Assembly (NCBI GenBank): GCA_945859605.1
Contig: OX243822.1
Span: 15,659,662-15,723,661 of the forward strand
Direction of reading: 5' to 3'
From: Lumbricus rubellus
Taxonomy: Eukaryota; Annelida; Clitellata; Crassiclitellata; Lumbricidae
Length of the DNA stretch: 64,000 nt
The translations under genes and the position numbers were made by a program. Positions within the stretch are counted from its first letter, which is position 1, and every line of letters starts with the position of its first letter. Of the stretch, positions 31,936-43,439 are shown piece by piece. The notes under the pieces are model-generated. The model was not told the origin of the DNA and did no database searches. It saw nothing but the letters and a program-made list of their open reading frames with translations.

Positions 31936-32626
31936 ATTTCATGACTTTATCGTTCATAAACAGTTAGCAAACATGAGCCTGAAACGCGCTCCTGTCGATG
32001 TCAACAGCGAAAAACGCGCTGGTTTCTGGGGCTCCGCCCCAGACCCCGCTGGGGGAGCTTATGACGCTCCCTCAGACCCCCTAGTCGGTATGGGCTTCGT
32101 GCCTTCGGCACTCGCAGCTTGGCGTCTTCAGCGCATGCAAAATTACCGCACTTAAGAAAAATATTCTACTTGCGTTCCTGGGAGGAAAGGCTTGAGATTT
32201 CAGCCCCCAAACCTGAAATCCGGGCGCCGCCACTGATTGTACCCGTAAAACCCCCCTACAAACGACATCTTATTTAAGTTTTCATGATTTTAACGTTCAT
32301 AAATAGCTGGCAAAAAAGAGCCTTAAAAGGGCTCAAGTTGAGGTCAACAGAGCTAAAAATGCTTTGGCGGCTGGGACTCCGCCCCAGACCCCGCTGGGGG
32401 AGCTTACGGCGCTCCCCCAGACCCCCTAGTCGGTATGGGCTTCGTGCCTTCGGCACTCGCAGCTTCGCGCCTTCGGCGCGACATAAAAATGTTCCACTTG
32501 GGCTTGGGGCTTCAGCCCCCCCCAAACCTGAAATCCTGGCGCCGCCACTGTATGCGTATAACCAAAGGGAACAAAAAACTTATGCTGGTGATACCTCATA
32601 ATCGCCAGTAGGCATATACATATATA

Positions 32627-33593
32627 CACTGTGTCCGGAAAAAAAGGGACCCATTTTGTAAATATGAAAATAAATAGTAAATATTAATCGATTTTCATAA
32701 TTCAAAGACCGTTTTTATCCTAACATATTTATCTAACAATTGTGAAAATATAAAAGTTTCATTCCAAATAATGACGTCATAATGACGTTATTTGCACAAA
32801 AAGTCAAATTTCGGAGATAAATGCGCAAAATCTTCAAACATTTCAATGTTTTTATGATGTAATTTATCAATAATAAATGTAAGTTTGATTTTATTTTTGT
32901 ATCTGAATTATTTTGTGGTCAAAGTGTACACCTTTGGCCTCAACGTAAGCTTCAAAACGATCGCGCTAATAGCCAACAACAGCATCGATAACCTGCTTAT
33001 CAAAATCCTCCCCAGCAGGCATTAACAATTCGCTCACGGAGTTCTCCAATGTCTCTTATCCTTGTCTTGTAGCCTACACCTTCTCCTCCATCAGTCTCCA
33101 ACTCTTATTAAGGGCGGGATTTAATCGGGCGGCCGTTTAGCAGTCAAATAATATTATTAAGAGGAATGAAATTCGAGACTCCTTAGTTAACAGTTCAACA
33201 GATTGACGAACTCAGTGAACTGAAGCGCTATTTTGTTTAAATGTGTAGGCTATTGTTCCGATTATTCCCGGATAGCATTCATCACTTTTTTTACAGCGCA
33301 GAATTTCCCTCTAATAAGCTGCATTTATTTTCACTCCTGGTTCTATTAAATGGATTTCCGTTTTACCAAAAACCAATATACCAACCGAAACCATGCATGA
33401 ATGGCCGGCCACATGCATTTGTATGCAAATGACGTCATGATGACGTCATTATTATGATTGTAACTTTTATATTTTCACCAATGTTAGACAAATATGTAAG
33501 GATTAAAATGGTGTTTGAATTGTGAAAATCGCGTAATATTTACTATTTATTTTCATATTCAGAAAATGGGTCCCTTTTTTTCCGGACACAGTG
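32627..33593 (-). mobile_element. Tc1/mariner-type element, copy 2
   Basis: Same CACTGTGTCCGG termini and long inverted repeats as 25,028-25,797, flanked by TA. The transposase remnant lies on the minus strand (about 32,930-33,070). It is longer than copy 1 (967 versus 770 bp) and is nested in element Y, just outside Z. Confidence 0.82.
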
Positions 33594-34117
33594 TATATAT
33601 GTATATATATATATATATAAGCTCGTATCGATCGCTGTTCGCTTCATATTATTTTGTGCAAGTTGTGCGTACAGAAAAAAAATCCTGGCGGCGCCGCTGT
33701 GTGAACGACAAAGTCGCGAAATTTTTAAGAATAAGTCGTTTTTCAGTGTCGCAAGCTACCAGGATAACAATAAAAATCAAACTGTTATTGTAGAAGAAAA
33801 AGGTTTTGTCTTTACAGTAAGCTCCCCCAGCGGGGTCTGGGGGCGGAAACCCAGCGACCAGCGCATTTTTGGCTGTGTCGACCTCAAATTGAGCCATTTT
33901 TAGGCAGTCATGGCCGGTCGTCCGTAACTGCATGGACGCCGTCCATGCAGTCATGGACGACCGTCCTGGTAGTGCTGGCCAAATAAGTCACAGGACGGCG
34001 TCCTGCCTCGAATATAAGTGCCAGGACGCCGTCCATGACCGTCCTGGCACACTTTAAGCCCTGTAGGCTATATATATGAAATTAGATCACGCCACACTAT
34101 AATGATCTTTTTTATAG

Positions 34118-34755
34118 AAAACTAGCTGAACCCGGCCACGCGTTGCTGTGGCTGAAAAGAGGCCCTCCCCTCCCCTCCCCTCCCCTCCCCTCCCCTCCCC
34201 TCCCCTCCCCTCCCCTCCCCTCCCCTCCCCTCCCCTCCCCTCCCCTCCCCTCCCCTCCCCTCCCCTCCCCTCCCCTCCCCTCCCCTCTCCTCCCCTCCCC
34301 TCCCCTCCCCTCCCCTCCCCTCCCCTCCCCTCCCCTCCCCTCCCCTCCCCTCCCACCGTCTTCGTCCCGCTTCCTCCGCTCCTTTCCTCCGTCGCATCGT
34401 CCATTCCAAGCCCAAAGGCCGCTTTGGGAAAAGCTAGGCCTATTTGGTAAATTAATCGCGTCTCGCTTATGACGTCACAGGACTCGACCTCATTGATGTT
34501 TCGTCTGCTGTGTTTGGAGACGGCGTTTATGAAATCTGGCAGCCGTGTGCGACGTGTTTAATTTGCAAATGGCGGGCGAACGGATTGCAAAGTTCACTTT
34601 TTGCGGAAACGGTTGCGTTTTTTCGGGTGAAAAAATCTTAAGACACGGTGCTAATTGAATGGAAGGTTTTGGTAAATTTTCACAACAATCGGTGCGTAGC
34701 TTTCGGCGTGGTAATGCGACGAACTATTGGAAAGTTTCATTTTTATTTATATAGA
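34118..34755 (+). mobile_element. Interspersed repeat beginning CTAGCTGAACCCGGC
   Basis: It begins 'actagctgaacccggccacg' and ends 'atttttatttatatagattt'. The start and end resemble a family common in invertebrate genomes (CTAGCTGACCCGGC at the start, a TATATAGAT tail). I cannot assign the class. A (CCCCT)n tract has expanded near its 5' end. Confidence 0.45.
34163..34354. repeat. (CCCCT)n pentanucleotide microsatellite
   Basis: About 38 units with a single CTCC interruption near 34,285. The PLPSP and RGGEG frames in several registers are repeat artefacts. The C-rich strand could form an i-motif and the other strand a G-rich structure. Confidence 0.97.
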
Positions 34756-34952
34756 TTTTGTGGAACTTCAAAAAAAATGTATAGTTTCTCATATAAAACC
34801 ACTGGTCTCCACTGAAGGTTAACAGTGAAACGATTATAAATCAGTTATCGGTTTTGATCACGCAACCCTTGATCCAAAAAGGAAATAATTAAGTGTCACA
34901 TGCCAGTGGATTAAGCAGTGTCATTCTCCTTGGATGCTTTCTGGCGTAGACC

Positions 34953-35177
34953 CTAGGCCTTGATAATGTCATCAATGTCTAACTTGATGTCCTTGTGGAC
35001 AAACAATAAATTGAGTGCATTAAATCTGTCCTCGTTCGTTGTACTTCGGAAACACGACTTCACAAATCGCAGACTAGAATTTGCTCGTTCAACACTGCAA
35101 GCCGTGACAGAAGTGAGCAGCAAAATGTGAATTATTGTGGTAATATTTGGATACAAAATACGGTAAGAGAGCTCCAT
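34953..35177 (-). pseudogene. hAT transposase C-terminal dimerisation domain fragment
   Basis: The frame contains ITTIIHILLLTSVTACSVER, then ANSSLRFVKSCFRSTTNEDR and NLLFVHKDIKLDIDDII. This is the classic hAT C-terminal block (llxlpvtsasvERsFSxLkxiKxxLRs...RLxxLxxl). Only the last 75 residues are present. A terminus-like CAGGCGCGGATTTAG lies upstream on the same strand at about 35,314, so it is probably the 3' part of one more hAT copy inside X. Confidence 0.8.
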
Positions 35178-35419
35178 TCTGCCGGTCCAGCTACTTCAAA
35201 CATCCTATTCCCAAATTGCAATTATATTAGTTTTAGGTCAGTTTAGTTTGAGAACATTTGCGGCAGGTTTAGGGGGGGCGTACACCGGCTCCGCCCCCTC
35301 TAAATCCGCGCCTGATATTATATGCAAATCTAGTGTCCGGGGGTAATCTGAAACCGGTTACGGTACAAGTTACCGGGGGGGGTGATGTTTAGGAGGTGCA
35401 ATTTGATACCTTTAGATCG

Positions 35420-36020
35420 GCATATTGCTATGCTATCGTCGCCTTGAAGCCGAAAATTTCCAGGTTCGAATCCACCTCGCCGCGTAAGGACCTTGGGCAA
35501 GTCCTTCACTCACAATTGCTCAGCGCTTCGGCCGGAGTAGAGAGCTTGAAGGGGCGCTATAACCAGTGGCGGATCCAGAACTCTTCCAGGGGGGGGACAA
35601 AAATCTTAGAACATGGGATGGGACAGGTGAAACAAATTTTGAAATTTAGTTGTTGGTCGAAAATAAATAGGGATCAGTCTTTGGCTGAAGTACTTTTCAT
35701 CCGCCAAAAAAAGTTGATGAGGTTTTTTTAGTCATCTGCCAAATGTTTTTTGGAGAAAATCATACCATTTCATCCGCCAAAAAGTTGATGACCTTTTTTT
35801 ACTCCTCCACTTGAAAACCGACTGGGGGGCCACGTCCCATGCCATTTTCCGAATAGGGGGGGGGGGAATATGCCATTACACCCATATGCATATTGCTAAT
35901 TTCATACCGAATGGGGGCCACGTCCCATGGCAGTTTTAAATGGGGTGGCCATGGCCGGATTGCCCCCCTGGATCCGCCCCAGGCTATAAAAAAGTGCACA
36001 TAAAACACATACAAACAAAA
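35420..36020 (+). mobile_element. SINE family A split by a MITE
   Basis: The SINE head with B box GGTTCGAATCC (35,462) and body end at 'gcgctataac' (35,563). The tail (gctataaa, then aagtgcac and an A-rich end) resumes at 35,983 after the MITE 35,564-35,982. Confidence 0.8.
35564..35982. mobile_element. hAT-type MITE inserted in the SINE
   Basis: Ends CAGTGGCGGATCCAG and CTGGATCCGCCCCAG. The TSD is gctataac / gctataaa (35,556-35,563 and 35,983-35,990). Removing the MITE restores a continuous SINE. It has no coding capacity. Confidence 0.82.
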
Positions 36021-36319
36021 ATTAAATTAACAAAAAAAGTTTTAACGGTTTTACATAAAAAATCCCAGGATCCATAGACCTCTAGGGCCTAGGCGGCTAT
36101 AAGACGCTCAATGCCAAGATGGCTCTTTATTAGAGTGTAAGTAAATAAGGAAGTAAGTATATATATTCTATAGATTATAAAATTCCAATAGAATTTCATC
36201 GCTTATAATAAATTTACAATTTGTGGGAAAAAATGTTTTTTGCCTTTCCGCGCTGTACGCACTTGCGTAAGTGCGTACGCCTAACGGCGCCCCTGCTTAC
36301 TAACTAACGAATACCATTA

Positions 36320-37292
36320 GGGGCCGTCCATAAAGTACGTCACGCTATTTTTGACCATTTTTGACCCCCCTCCCCTGTCACAAACTGTCACAAATCTCGA
36401 ACCCCCCCCCCCTCCCCCCTAAAGTACGTCACACTTTCGAAATTTAAAAAAAATAACACTGCAATTCTATACATAGGCCTAGGGCCTAAAACAAGGCTTC
36501 ACAACAGCATTACTAGCGCTCCTAGCAAGAGGAATCGTGAACAACACATTCAGAGATATGCATTTCAAGATAATTTGACATAAAACTATAATTCAAATGT
36601 TTCACAAAATGTTTGAAAATTATTTTTAAAGCTATTAAATTCTACTAAAAAAACCATGGTCCTGGGCATGACGCTAAACTGCACCCATCCTCCGCCACAG
36701 GGAATCAACAACGTCTCTGTGCCGGTCCTAAGCCCGGACAAAGGAGGAAGGTTTGCCAGATGGGTGGAGATACACTGGCAGTAAAAGACCAAGACCATAG
36801 AAATCCGCAAAAAACCACGACATAAGTGACATAGCGACCCAGATGCTTCAAGGTGTCATGATGTGAAGCATGCATGCACAGGCCGGTCAGGACAGACCGG
36901 TGGAGAGAGTCGAAGGATAGAGCATACGTGGGCCACATACGGGGATTGACCCAGGTTGTCCTTCGTACCTCTCTCCCAATATTCTCTTCAATCGGACAAG
37001 GTGGTCTAGCGGCTCCAAGATGTTAATGGTATGGAGCGGACCTGCTGACCGGACCGGTTGAAGCTGGGAAGCATGATGCGAGACAGACTCAGACAGACAC
37101 CTACGGGTTGTTAACCCACAGATAACGATGATGATGATGATGAAAAAACATAAAAAGAATTAGAAATAAAATTTAGAAAAAATAAATGTGTGACGTCACA
37201 CATGGCCTGACCCCCTCCCCTTTGTCACAAACTGTCACACTTTCTTACACCCCCTTCCCCCCTGGAGCGTGACATATTTTATGGACGGCCCC
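36320..37292. mobile_element. DNA transposon with GGGGCCGTCCAT ends
   Basis: Termini GGGGCCGTCCATAAAGTACG and the reverse complement form near 37,265-37,292 are inverted repeats, extended by C-rich 'cccctcccc' and 'tgtcacaaactgtcac' subterminal motifs. TTA flanks both ends. The interior (36,650-37,145) contains unrelated GC-richer sequence ending in a (GAT)n run. Superfamily not assigned. Relatives: 39,226-39,410 and 42,682-43,204. Confidence 0.7.
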
Positions 37293-37699
37293 TTAGCGAC
37301 GCCCTCATCCTTCTTTCAGGCTAGGGACTGGCACTAGTGCGGCAGTCTGGCAACCAGTGGCAGGCACTAAACAGCTGTTGTGCCAGTGTGAGAATTGTGG
37401 AAAAATAACTGGGGGTTGGCCTATGATAAACTTGGAATTGGGGTATGAAAAACATACTTTAACATGGGGTCCTAAGAAAGACTGGGGGTTGAAACCCCCC
37501 AACTCCCCCGGCAATTCTCACCCTGTGTTGTGCAAAGCCTAGACTTCCAGTGGCAGAGGTAGGCCTAGGCCCAATGCTGCCCCTGCGCTCTTGGTCGCCT
37601 ACCCTCGTCTCCGTAGAAGCCCAAGATCATTCCACTCAGTGGAGTAGGCCTAATCTTGGTAGAAGCCAGAGTCGGTTAGAGCTTTCTCGCTGTCAAAGG

Positions 37700-38093
37700 C
37701 AGCGGCGGAGACCTGGCCGGAGAATTGGGGGGGACGAAGGAGTGGCCGAAGGAACGAAGGAACGAAATTTGTTTCATGATCCAGCCAAAAAGTCAAGAAA
37801 ATTTTCAATTTTCGCCGCCAAAAAAGTTGATGACCTTTTTTTTGTCATTTTGTCTAAAAAAAGTCCGAAAAGTCTAGAAAAATTTATATTTTCGCCGCCC
37901 AAAAAGTTGATGACCTTTTTTTAATCATTTCGCCCAAAAAAGTTTGAAAAGTCAAGAAAAATGTCTATATTCGCCGCCAAAAAGTTTATGATTTTTTTTA
38001 GTCCTCGCGCTCAATTATTGGGGGTGATGAATGCATGGGCCGTACCCCAACCCCTACTTTGGGGGGACCGTCCCCCCTAGGTCTCCGCCCATG
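37700..38093 (+). mobile_element. hAT-type MITE, CAGCGGCGGAGACC family, copy 1
   Basis: Ends CAGCGGCGGAGACCTGG and CCTAGGTCTCCGCCCATG, with TSD gtcaaagg / gttaaagg (one mismatch). The interior has repeated 'aaaaagttgatgacc' blocks. Confidence 0.75.
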
Positions 38094-38269
38094 GTTAAAG
38101 GGTAGGCTACGCATCGGGCATTCACACCGTCGAATAGACCTATGGTCAGTCAATCGAATGGCGCTCCAAACGTCAAGGGTCTGGGCAGGCCGGTGGGATC
38201 ACGTGGTTTCTGATGAAGCTTTGGGACTGTTTGGGGAGAATGTTAGCGCTAGATTGTTTTATTTCTCGC

Positions 38270-38862
38270 ATTTGTGTATTCAAGCTCTCCACTCAGAGGC
38301 GCACCCGACTAGAGCGCGGACCATGGGCGGAGACCTAGGGGAGGACAGGGGGGACGGTCCCCCCCAATGTAGGGGTTGGGGGACGGCCCATGTATTCTTC
38401 CTCCCCCCCCAATAATTGAGCGCGAGGACTAAAAAAAGGTCATAAAGTTTTTGGCGGCGAAAATATAGAAATTTTTCTTGACTTTTTGACTTTTCGGACT
38501 TTTTTGGGGCAAAATGACTTTTAAAAAAGGTCATATCAACTCTTTTTTGGCGGCAAAAATATAAATTTTTCTTGATTTTTCGGGCGAAATGACTAAAAAA
38601 AGGTCATCAACTTTTTTGGCAGCGAAAATAGAAAATTTTCTTGACTTTTTGGCCGGATCACAAAAAATTTGTTCCTTCGGCCACTCCTTCGTCCCCCCTC
38701 CAATTCTCCGGCCAGGTCTCCGCCGCTAGCGCGGACACTGCATCGGAGTCTTACGCCAAAGTGCTCGCGAGCAATTGCAAGTGTAGGACGGCGGATTGAT
38801 TCAAATCTGGAACCTACGGGTCCAATGCACCGAACACACCACTACACCACCGTGCCCAGCAA
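38270..38862 (-). mobile_element. SINE family A, minus strand, split by MITE copy 2
   Basis: Pieces at 38,270-38,321 and 38,729-38,862 together give the family A sequence in reverse: 'cgatgcagtgtccgc', the body and a tRNA-like head near 38,850. The MITE and its 8-bp duplication account for the gap. Confidence 0.75.
38322..38728 (-). mobile_element. hAT-type MITE, same family, copy 2, inverted
   Basis: It is the reverse complement of copy 1 over nearly its whole length and lies 228 bp away, so the pair forms roughly 400-bp inverted arms. It has an exact TSD, gcgcggac (38,314-38,321 and 38,729-38,736), inside a SINE. Confidence 0.82.
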
Positions 38863-38900
38863 ATGTATAAGAGGTCGTTGGTCCGGGTGTTACACGCGCG

Positions 38901-38903
38901 CGT

Positions 38904-38936
<33 letters not shown>
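38901..38936. repeat. (CA)n microsatellite
   Basis: About 16 CA units following a CG-alternating stretch. Confidence 0.95.
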
Positions 38937-38937
<1 letters not shown>

Positions 38938-38998
38938 AGCTAAAGTTCTTGTCATCTAATGAGGGCCATCTTGGTCAACACTGTTTCCCCTAGCATAA

Positions 38999-39017
38999 TG
39001 AATGAATGAATGAATGA

Positions 39018-39048
<31 letters not shown>

Positions 39049-39155
39049 AGCGAGCGAACGAACGAACGAACGAACGAACGAATGAACGAACGAACGAACG
39101 AACGAATGAATGAATGAATGAATGAATGAATGAATGAATGAATGAATGAATGAAT
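38999..39155. repeat. (GAAT/GAAC)n tetranucleotide repeat
   Basis: Blocks of GAAT, GAAC and GAGC units give Ser/Phe/Ile/His or Arg-rich minus-strand frames that are not genes. Confidence 0.95.
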
Positions 39156-39225
39156 AGGCATATTATGTGCATAAATGTCCCGAATATAATAATATGACCT
39201 TCGCTAGGGGGTGCAAGGTGGTTCA

Positions 39226-39410
39226 AGAACACCGGGACCGTCCATAAATGAAGTCACGCATCTGGGGGAGGGGGCGGAGGCTCACAATATCTAACTAGAT
39301 ATCAATTTGTGTTGGCGACTTGGTGCGTGACAAGGAGACTCTTAGGGAGTGAGAGAGGGGGTGTCAAAAATCGTCATAAATTGCGTGACGTCATTTATGG
39401 ACGGCCCCCA
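39226..39410. mobile_element. Short MITE with GGGACCGTCCATAAAT ends
   Basis: Termini GGGACCGTCCATAAATGAAG and the inverse (ATTTATGGACGGCCCC) place it near the 36,320 family; it is non-coding. Confidence 0.65.
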
Positions 39411-40545
39411 TACCATTTCACAAAGAAATTTTTAAACAACAATTCTTCCTGCAGCAGACGACAAATTCCTGGCATCACACCACGGAATATAACATGCAAC
39501 ACTTGACGCGCAAACAACGATCTCTCACGTAATTAATAATCTCGAGGATAACTAATTACGGTTCGAACTAATTAACTATAGGGGCCTACAGACACATCGA
39601 ATGTGGTTCGTAACCAGTGTTCAATCTAGGCATCTCTGGTGCGGGCGAGTTCCTCCTCCCAGGAAAAATAATGGGGGTTGGACTATGATTAACTTGGAAT
39701 TGGGGTGTGAAAAACAGACTTCATTATGGGGCTCTAATTCTCATCCTGTCTCCCGCCCCCAGAAATTGGAGAGCTGTTGTTTACATGTATAAACGTAATA
39801 TTTGCCCAACAGAAGTGCAACAGCGTTAGCCTACTAAAGAAAGTTTCATCAGATTTTAAAGTATGGGTTGTCCCGCCCCCACCCAAATCCCCAAAAAGCA
39901 GGGGGACTAGATTCAACACTGGCTCATTACAATTAAAATTCATTAAAAATCGCAAAATACTTTGGTCCGGAGTCTCCGGAACAAACATCATCAAAGTATG
40001 CAGTTTAAATATAATATACAAAATTAATGCAGGAAGTGTAAGAGTTGGTGTCATGAAGAATGTAGGCCTACAGATCGATAAATATCCAAGAGATTCGTAT
40101 GGGACATTTCGTTAGCCTGTGTTTAAGGTAAAAATGTCAATAATGACTTATAACATGAAGTTGGAGTTTTTGCTTCTCGCGTGTTGATTTGCTTTGTAGC
40201 TTTAGGATCTTTTAGTCTTGGTTAAATTTGTTTAGCTGTCATGCAGTTTATTGGTTTAGTCTAAAAATGCATGATTACAATACCACTTGTTTTATCAATT
40301 TCCATTGTTCCAAGATGCCCATCCTATGGGCGTCTTGTAGTATAGGGGTCCTAAGACGCTCAGTTTGGAGGGGTCTACTTTTTTAAATTTACACAAATGA
40401 TCTGATTGAAGTATGTTCTATAGTTGCTGTCACTGCTTCCTTAATGATTAATCTTTGTATTAGGGTCAGACATGTTCTTCTCTTAGAATCCACACAGAAG
40501 AAAATAGCAATGTTTGTTAGCGTGGGCATCTTGGAGCACTCTCCC
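39411..40545. other. No gene supported
   Basis: Overlapping opposite frames at 39,734-40,115 (106 and 112 codons) mask each other and show no family resemblance. At 40,462-40,545 a block is the inverted match of 42,053-42,130. Confidence 0.4.
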
Positions 40546-40552
40546 ATATATA

Positions 40553-41178
40553 CACGGTGAACGGAAAAACCGAACCTCTCCTATTGCTACGATAATTTGT
40601 GTAATAGTTTGTACATTTTAATAAACATGGAGAAACTTCAGTTTAAAGGACATGAATCAGCTAACTATCATTTGTTGGTTATTAGGCCTACGTGTGTTCA
40701 AAATATCCTCATTCGGTCTCACAACACGCACATAGACGCGCTCGGCACCGACTATAGTTGTTGAATCAATTACAGCTTGATCAGATTCGCCCCGTGACTA
40801 TATCATACGCTGATGCAGTTCTCCGACATCACGTACCTTTTCTTGTAAACTTTTTCTTGCACCGCAGACCAGATTTTACAATCCAAGGGTCTAGGCTATT
40901 ATTTTGGAATGAATCAAGTTTGCAGGATAGAGCATCAACAGCTGCCTCGATCGCTCAAGCCATGCCTGCTTGTTGATCTCCGTTAGTTCAGTCGCTATAC
41001 GCTCCTTGAAACATTTTGAATGACTTCAAGTTTTGGCTGGAATAGCGTATAATTATAAAAAAACTAGTTAAGTTTATAGTTGGGAATAAAATAGTTCTAT
41101 TCTGAATAATATTTTTTATATGTTTGGCTTTAATTTCTTTATTTATTGTAGAGGTTCGGTTTTTTCCCGTTCACCGTG
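40553..41178 (+). mobile_element. Tc1-like element with transposase remnant
   Basis: TA flanks and ends CACGGTGAACGGAAAAACCG and (inverse) GTTCACCGTG. The frame at 40,758-40,976 includes TISYADAVLRHHVPFLVNFF, then DFTIQGSRL, which resembles the DDE region of Tc1 transposases (Y...VL...v.pFl...f.fqqDNar). The catalytic Asp of QDNA is not present. A dead 626-bp copy. Confidence 0.7.
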
Positions 41179-41179
41179 T

Positions 41180-42130
41180 ATATTATGTTGTAGGCTAAAC
41201 AAATAGTGTTAATAAAACAGAAGACGAATACTCAAGGGAAAGTAGAACCAAACGTCCCCCTTACCCCTATGTACGGCTCACATGGAACAAAATAGCATTG
41301 ACACTGCAAAAAACCCAGCTTGCCTTTTGAAATGTAGGCCTGCACGTTGCTCAAAGTACAACCTCTGACAATAGGATGAAACAATAATAACTGAACCCTT
41401 GGGCGCCGACTCTGCGAGGCCCGTGAGTGCTCAGCACCGCCAGAAATTGGCCATGCGAGGCCCGCCTATGCATGGGCACCACCAGAAATCAGCCGGCAAG
41501 ATGTGCTTTTTAGGAGATTATTTCTCTGTTGGCATTGCTTATCTATAAAAATCATTCCGTCTTTTACAATTTTTTAAACTCAGCTAGTCTACCTTACTAT
41601 TACTCCAGTTTTACACCATGAGTTAGAGTGAACTCAATATTATTGGTCTTCAGCCGATCAGCGAATACGAAGAAACACCGAAATCCTGCTTATTCGATCC
41701 ACTTCCGTAATTTTTATTGCTGACGAAGGCGACGATTTTAATTAGGCCTACATAGATTCCTTTTATTGTACCTGCTCAATATGCCTAATGTTCCTCACTG
41801 CGCGAGAGTCACAACTCATAGCACCACAACTCATAGCATCACAAAAGCAGGATATTGTTTTGTCTCATTGTCTGCGTTGACAAATCAGCCTTTACTAAAA
41901 ATTGTCAAAACTTTTTGAAAGACTATAATTATTATGAAAAACTATTTCCACAGTGTTAATAGTGACTCACTAAATAGTGGCTAATGTAGACAGGATTGTT
42001 TGATTTCTTGTGCAAAAGTTGAGACTTTTGACCTAATTATAGGCCTATTAGGGAAGAGTGCTCCAAGATGCCCATGCTAACGAAGATTGTACTTGTCTTC
42101 TACATGTATATGGATTCCAAGAGAACTACA
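41180..42130. other. No gene seen
   Basis: AT-rich, with a short direct repeat around 41,405-41,490 ('gcgaggcccg', 'caccaccagaaat' type). No coding support. Confidence 0.4.
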
Positions 42131-42681
42131 TGTTGATCCAAAAAGTGATTTTTTTAAACAATTGAGAGGAACATTTATTGAATTTTTAAATCATGTCTCT
42201 AAGCAATGAAATAATAAGACATTTTGCTGAGATACCATCTTAAAATGTCACTATTTCAGTGTGGATTTTTTAAACAATGGCAATGACGCTTTTCAATTAT
42301 TAACTCACGATTATGATTATCAATTTCATCAAAATGACAGCGTAAGATGCTACCATCGCAGTGTGGCAATAAAAAAATTCGAAAAGTTCAAATAGCACAT
42401 CTCCTCCTCTAAATCCCTACCCTTCTCGGCGTTGAGCGCATCGGCGATCGTCCTTACGCCGCGAATTTGTCACCTAAAACCAGGACCAAATCTCCGCCTA
42501 TGAGGTAATTTTAATAACTCTGCCAAAAAAGGGTCAAAAATTTTTCACGCGCTCACGCGCGGGTTTTTACACATTCTATATATAGGCACCACCACTTTTC
42601 GGGTCAACTCGGCGCCTATGACTGAACCGTATTATATATATATACAAATTATGTATATATATATCCAGTGAAGATCTATTA

Positions 42682-43204
42682 GGGGCCGTCCATAAAGTAC
42701 GTCACGCTGTTTTTGACCATTTTTGACCCCCCTCCCCCCTGTCACAAATTGTCACACTTTCTCGGACCCCCCCCTAAAGTATGTCACACTTTCGCGGACC
42801 CCCCCCCCTAAAGTACGTCGCACTTTCGATTTATTTTTGTAATTAACACCTTATTCAAATTTAATCTAAACACCTTATTCAAATTTAATCTAAAACACTT
42901 CACGATTAAACTGTAAAGTTTCGACTTAAAAGTACTATCACATTATTAAAATGACTTTAATAGTAGAATAGTTAATTGTCAACAGTTGTCACAGTTATTC
43001 ACTGAAGCAGTAACTCAATGTAGATTGAATTTGAAAACAAAAATTGCAAAAATTAGACTAGACAATTATATAATACACATCATTAAAAAAATGAATGTGT
43101 GACGTCACACATGGCCTGACCCCCCCTCCCCCCTGTCACAAACTGTCACACTTTCTCGGACCCCCTCCCCCCCTTGGAGCGTGACGTACTTTATGGACGG
43201 CCCC
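42682..43204. mobile_element. DNA transposon with GGGGCCGTCCAT ends, copy 2
   Basis: Same termini and C-rich subterminal blocks as 36,320-37,292 but a shorter, different interior, so probably a MITE-like derivative. Confidence 0.7.
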
Positions 43205-43439
43205 TAGGCCTACGTTATCGTGGTGTGTATAGGCCTACATAGTTTAAATATATTTCTTCGTTTCATGCTCTAGCATGTGCCAAACAATGTTTCAGACAGC
43301 TATATTATAAGGCCTAATTAACACGAGAGTAGGCCTAGTATAGTTTCAGTCCCTTTACCCGTTCATTTTTCCCGTTAAGCCCGTGTTTTCAGCGGACATT
43401 CTCGGGGCAAACGGCTTGTTAAATTAAGATAGACCATTA

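Larger units (their letters stand above)
30305..32550. mobile_element. hAT-type element Z nested in Y
   Basis: Ends CAGTGGCGGCGCCAGG and CCTGGCGCCGCCACTG are flanked by an exact tatgcgta TSD (30,297-30,304 and 32,551-32,558). The subterminal block 'gaccccctagtcggtatggg' with 'cgtgccttcggcactcgcag' occurs twice inside (about 32,080 and 32,420) and in reverse at 29,805-29,850. That shows further members of the family in and around it. No transposase frame seen. Confidence 0.82.
29967..33699. mobile_element. hAT-type element Y, same family as X, inserted in X in inverse orientation
   Basis: The left end (CAGGGGCGCCGTTAGG) matches the reverse of X's right end over about 60 bp. The right end matches the reverse of X's left end over about 85 bp. 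An exact 8-bp TSD, tgtgaacg, flanks it (29,959-29,966 and 33,700-33,707). Y therefore landed inside X in opposite orientation. It contains element Z and a mariner. Confidence 0.8.
29536..36295. mobile_element. Outer hAT-type element X (host of nested insertions)
   Basis: It starts CAGCGGCGCCGCCAGG and ends CCTAACGGCGCCCCTG. The flanks carry an exact 8-bp duplication, cttactaa (29,528-29,535 and 36,296-36,303). Ends matching at 13 of 16 positions plus an 8-bp TSD indicate a hAT-superfamily insertion. Most of its 6.8 kb is made of later insertions (Y, Z, mariner, SINE, MITE). Confidence 0.78.

Noticed and set aside
29622..35314. A further hAT element running from CAGGGGCGGATCC (29,622) to the CGCGCCTG end at 35,314
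   Set aside because: The ends are only partly alike and the 8-bp flanks (cttatatt and atattata) do not match.
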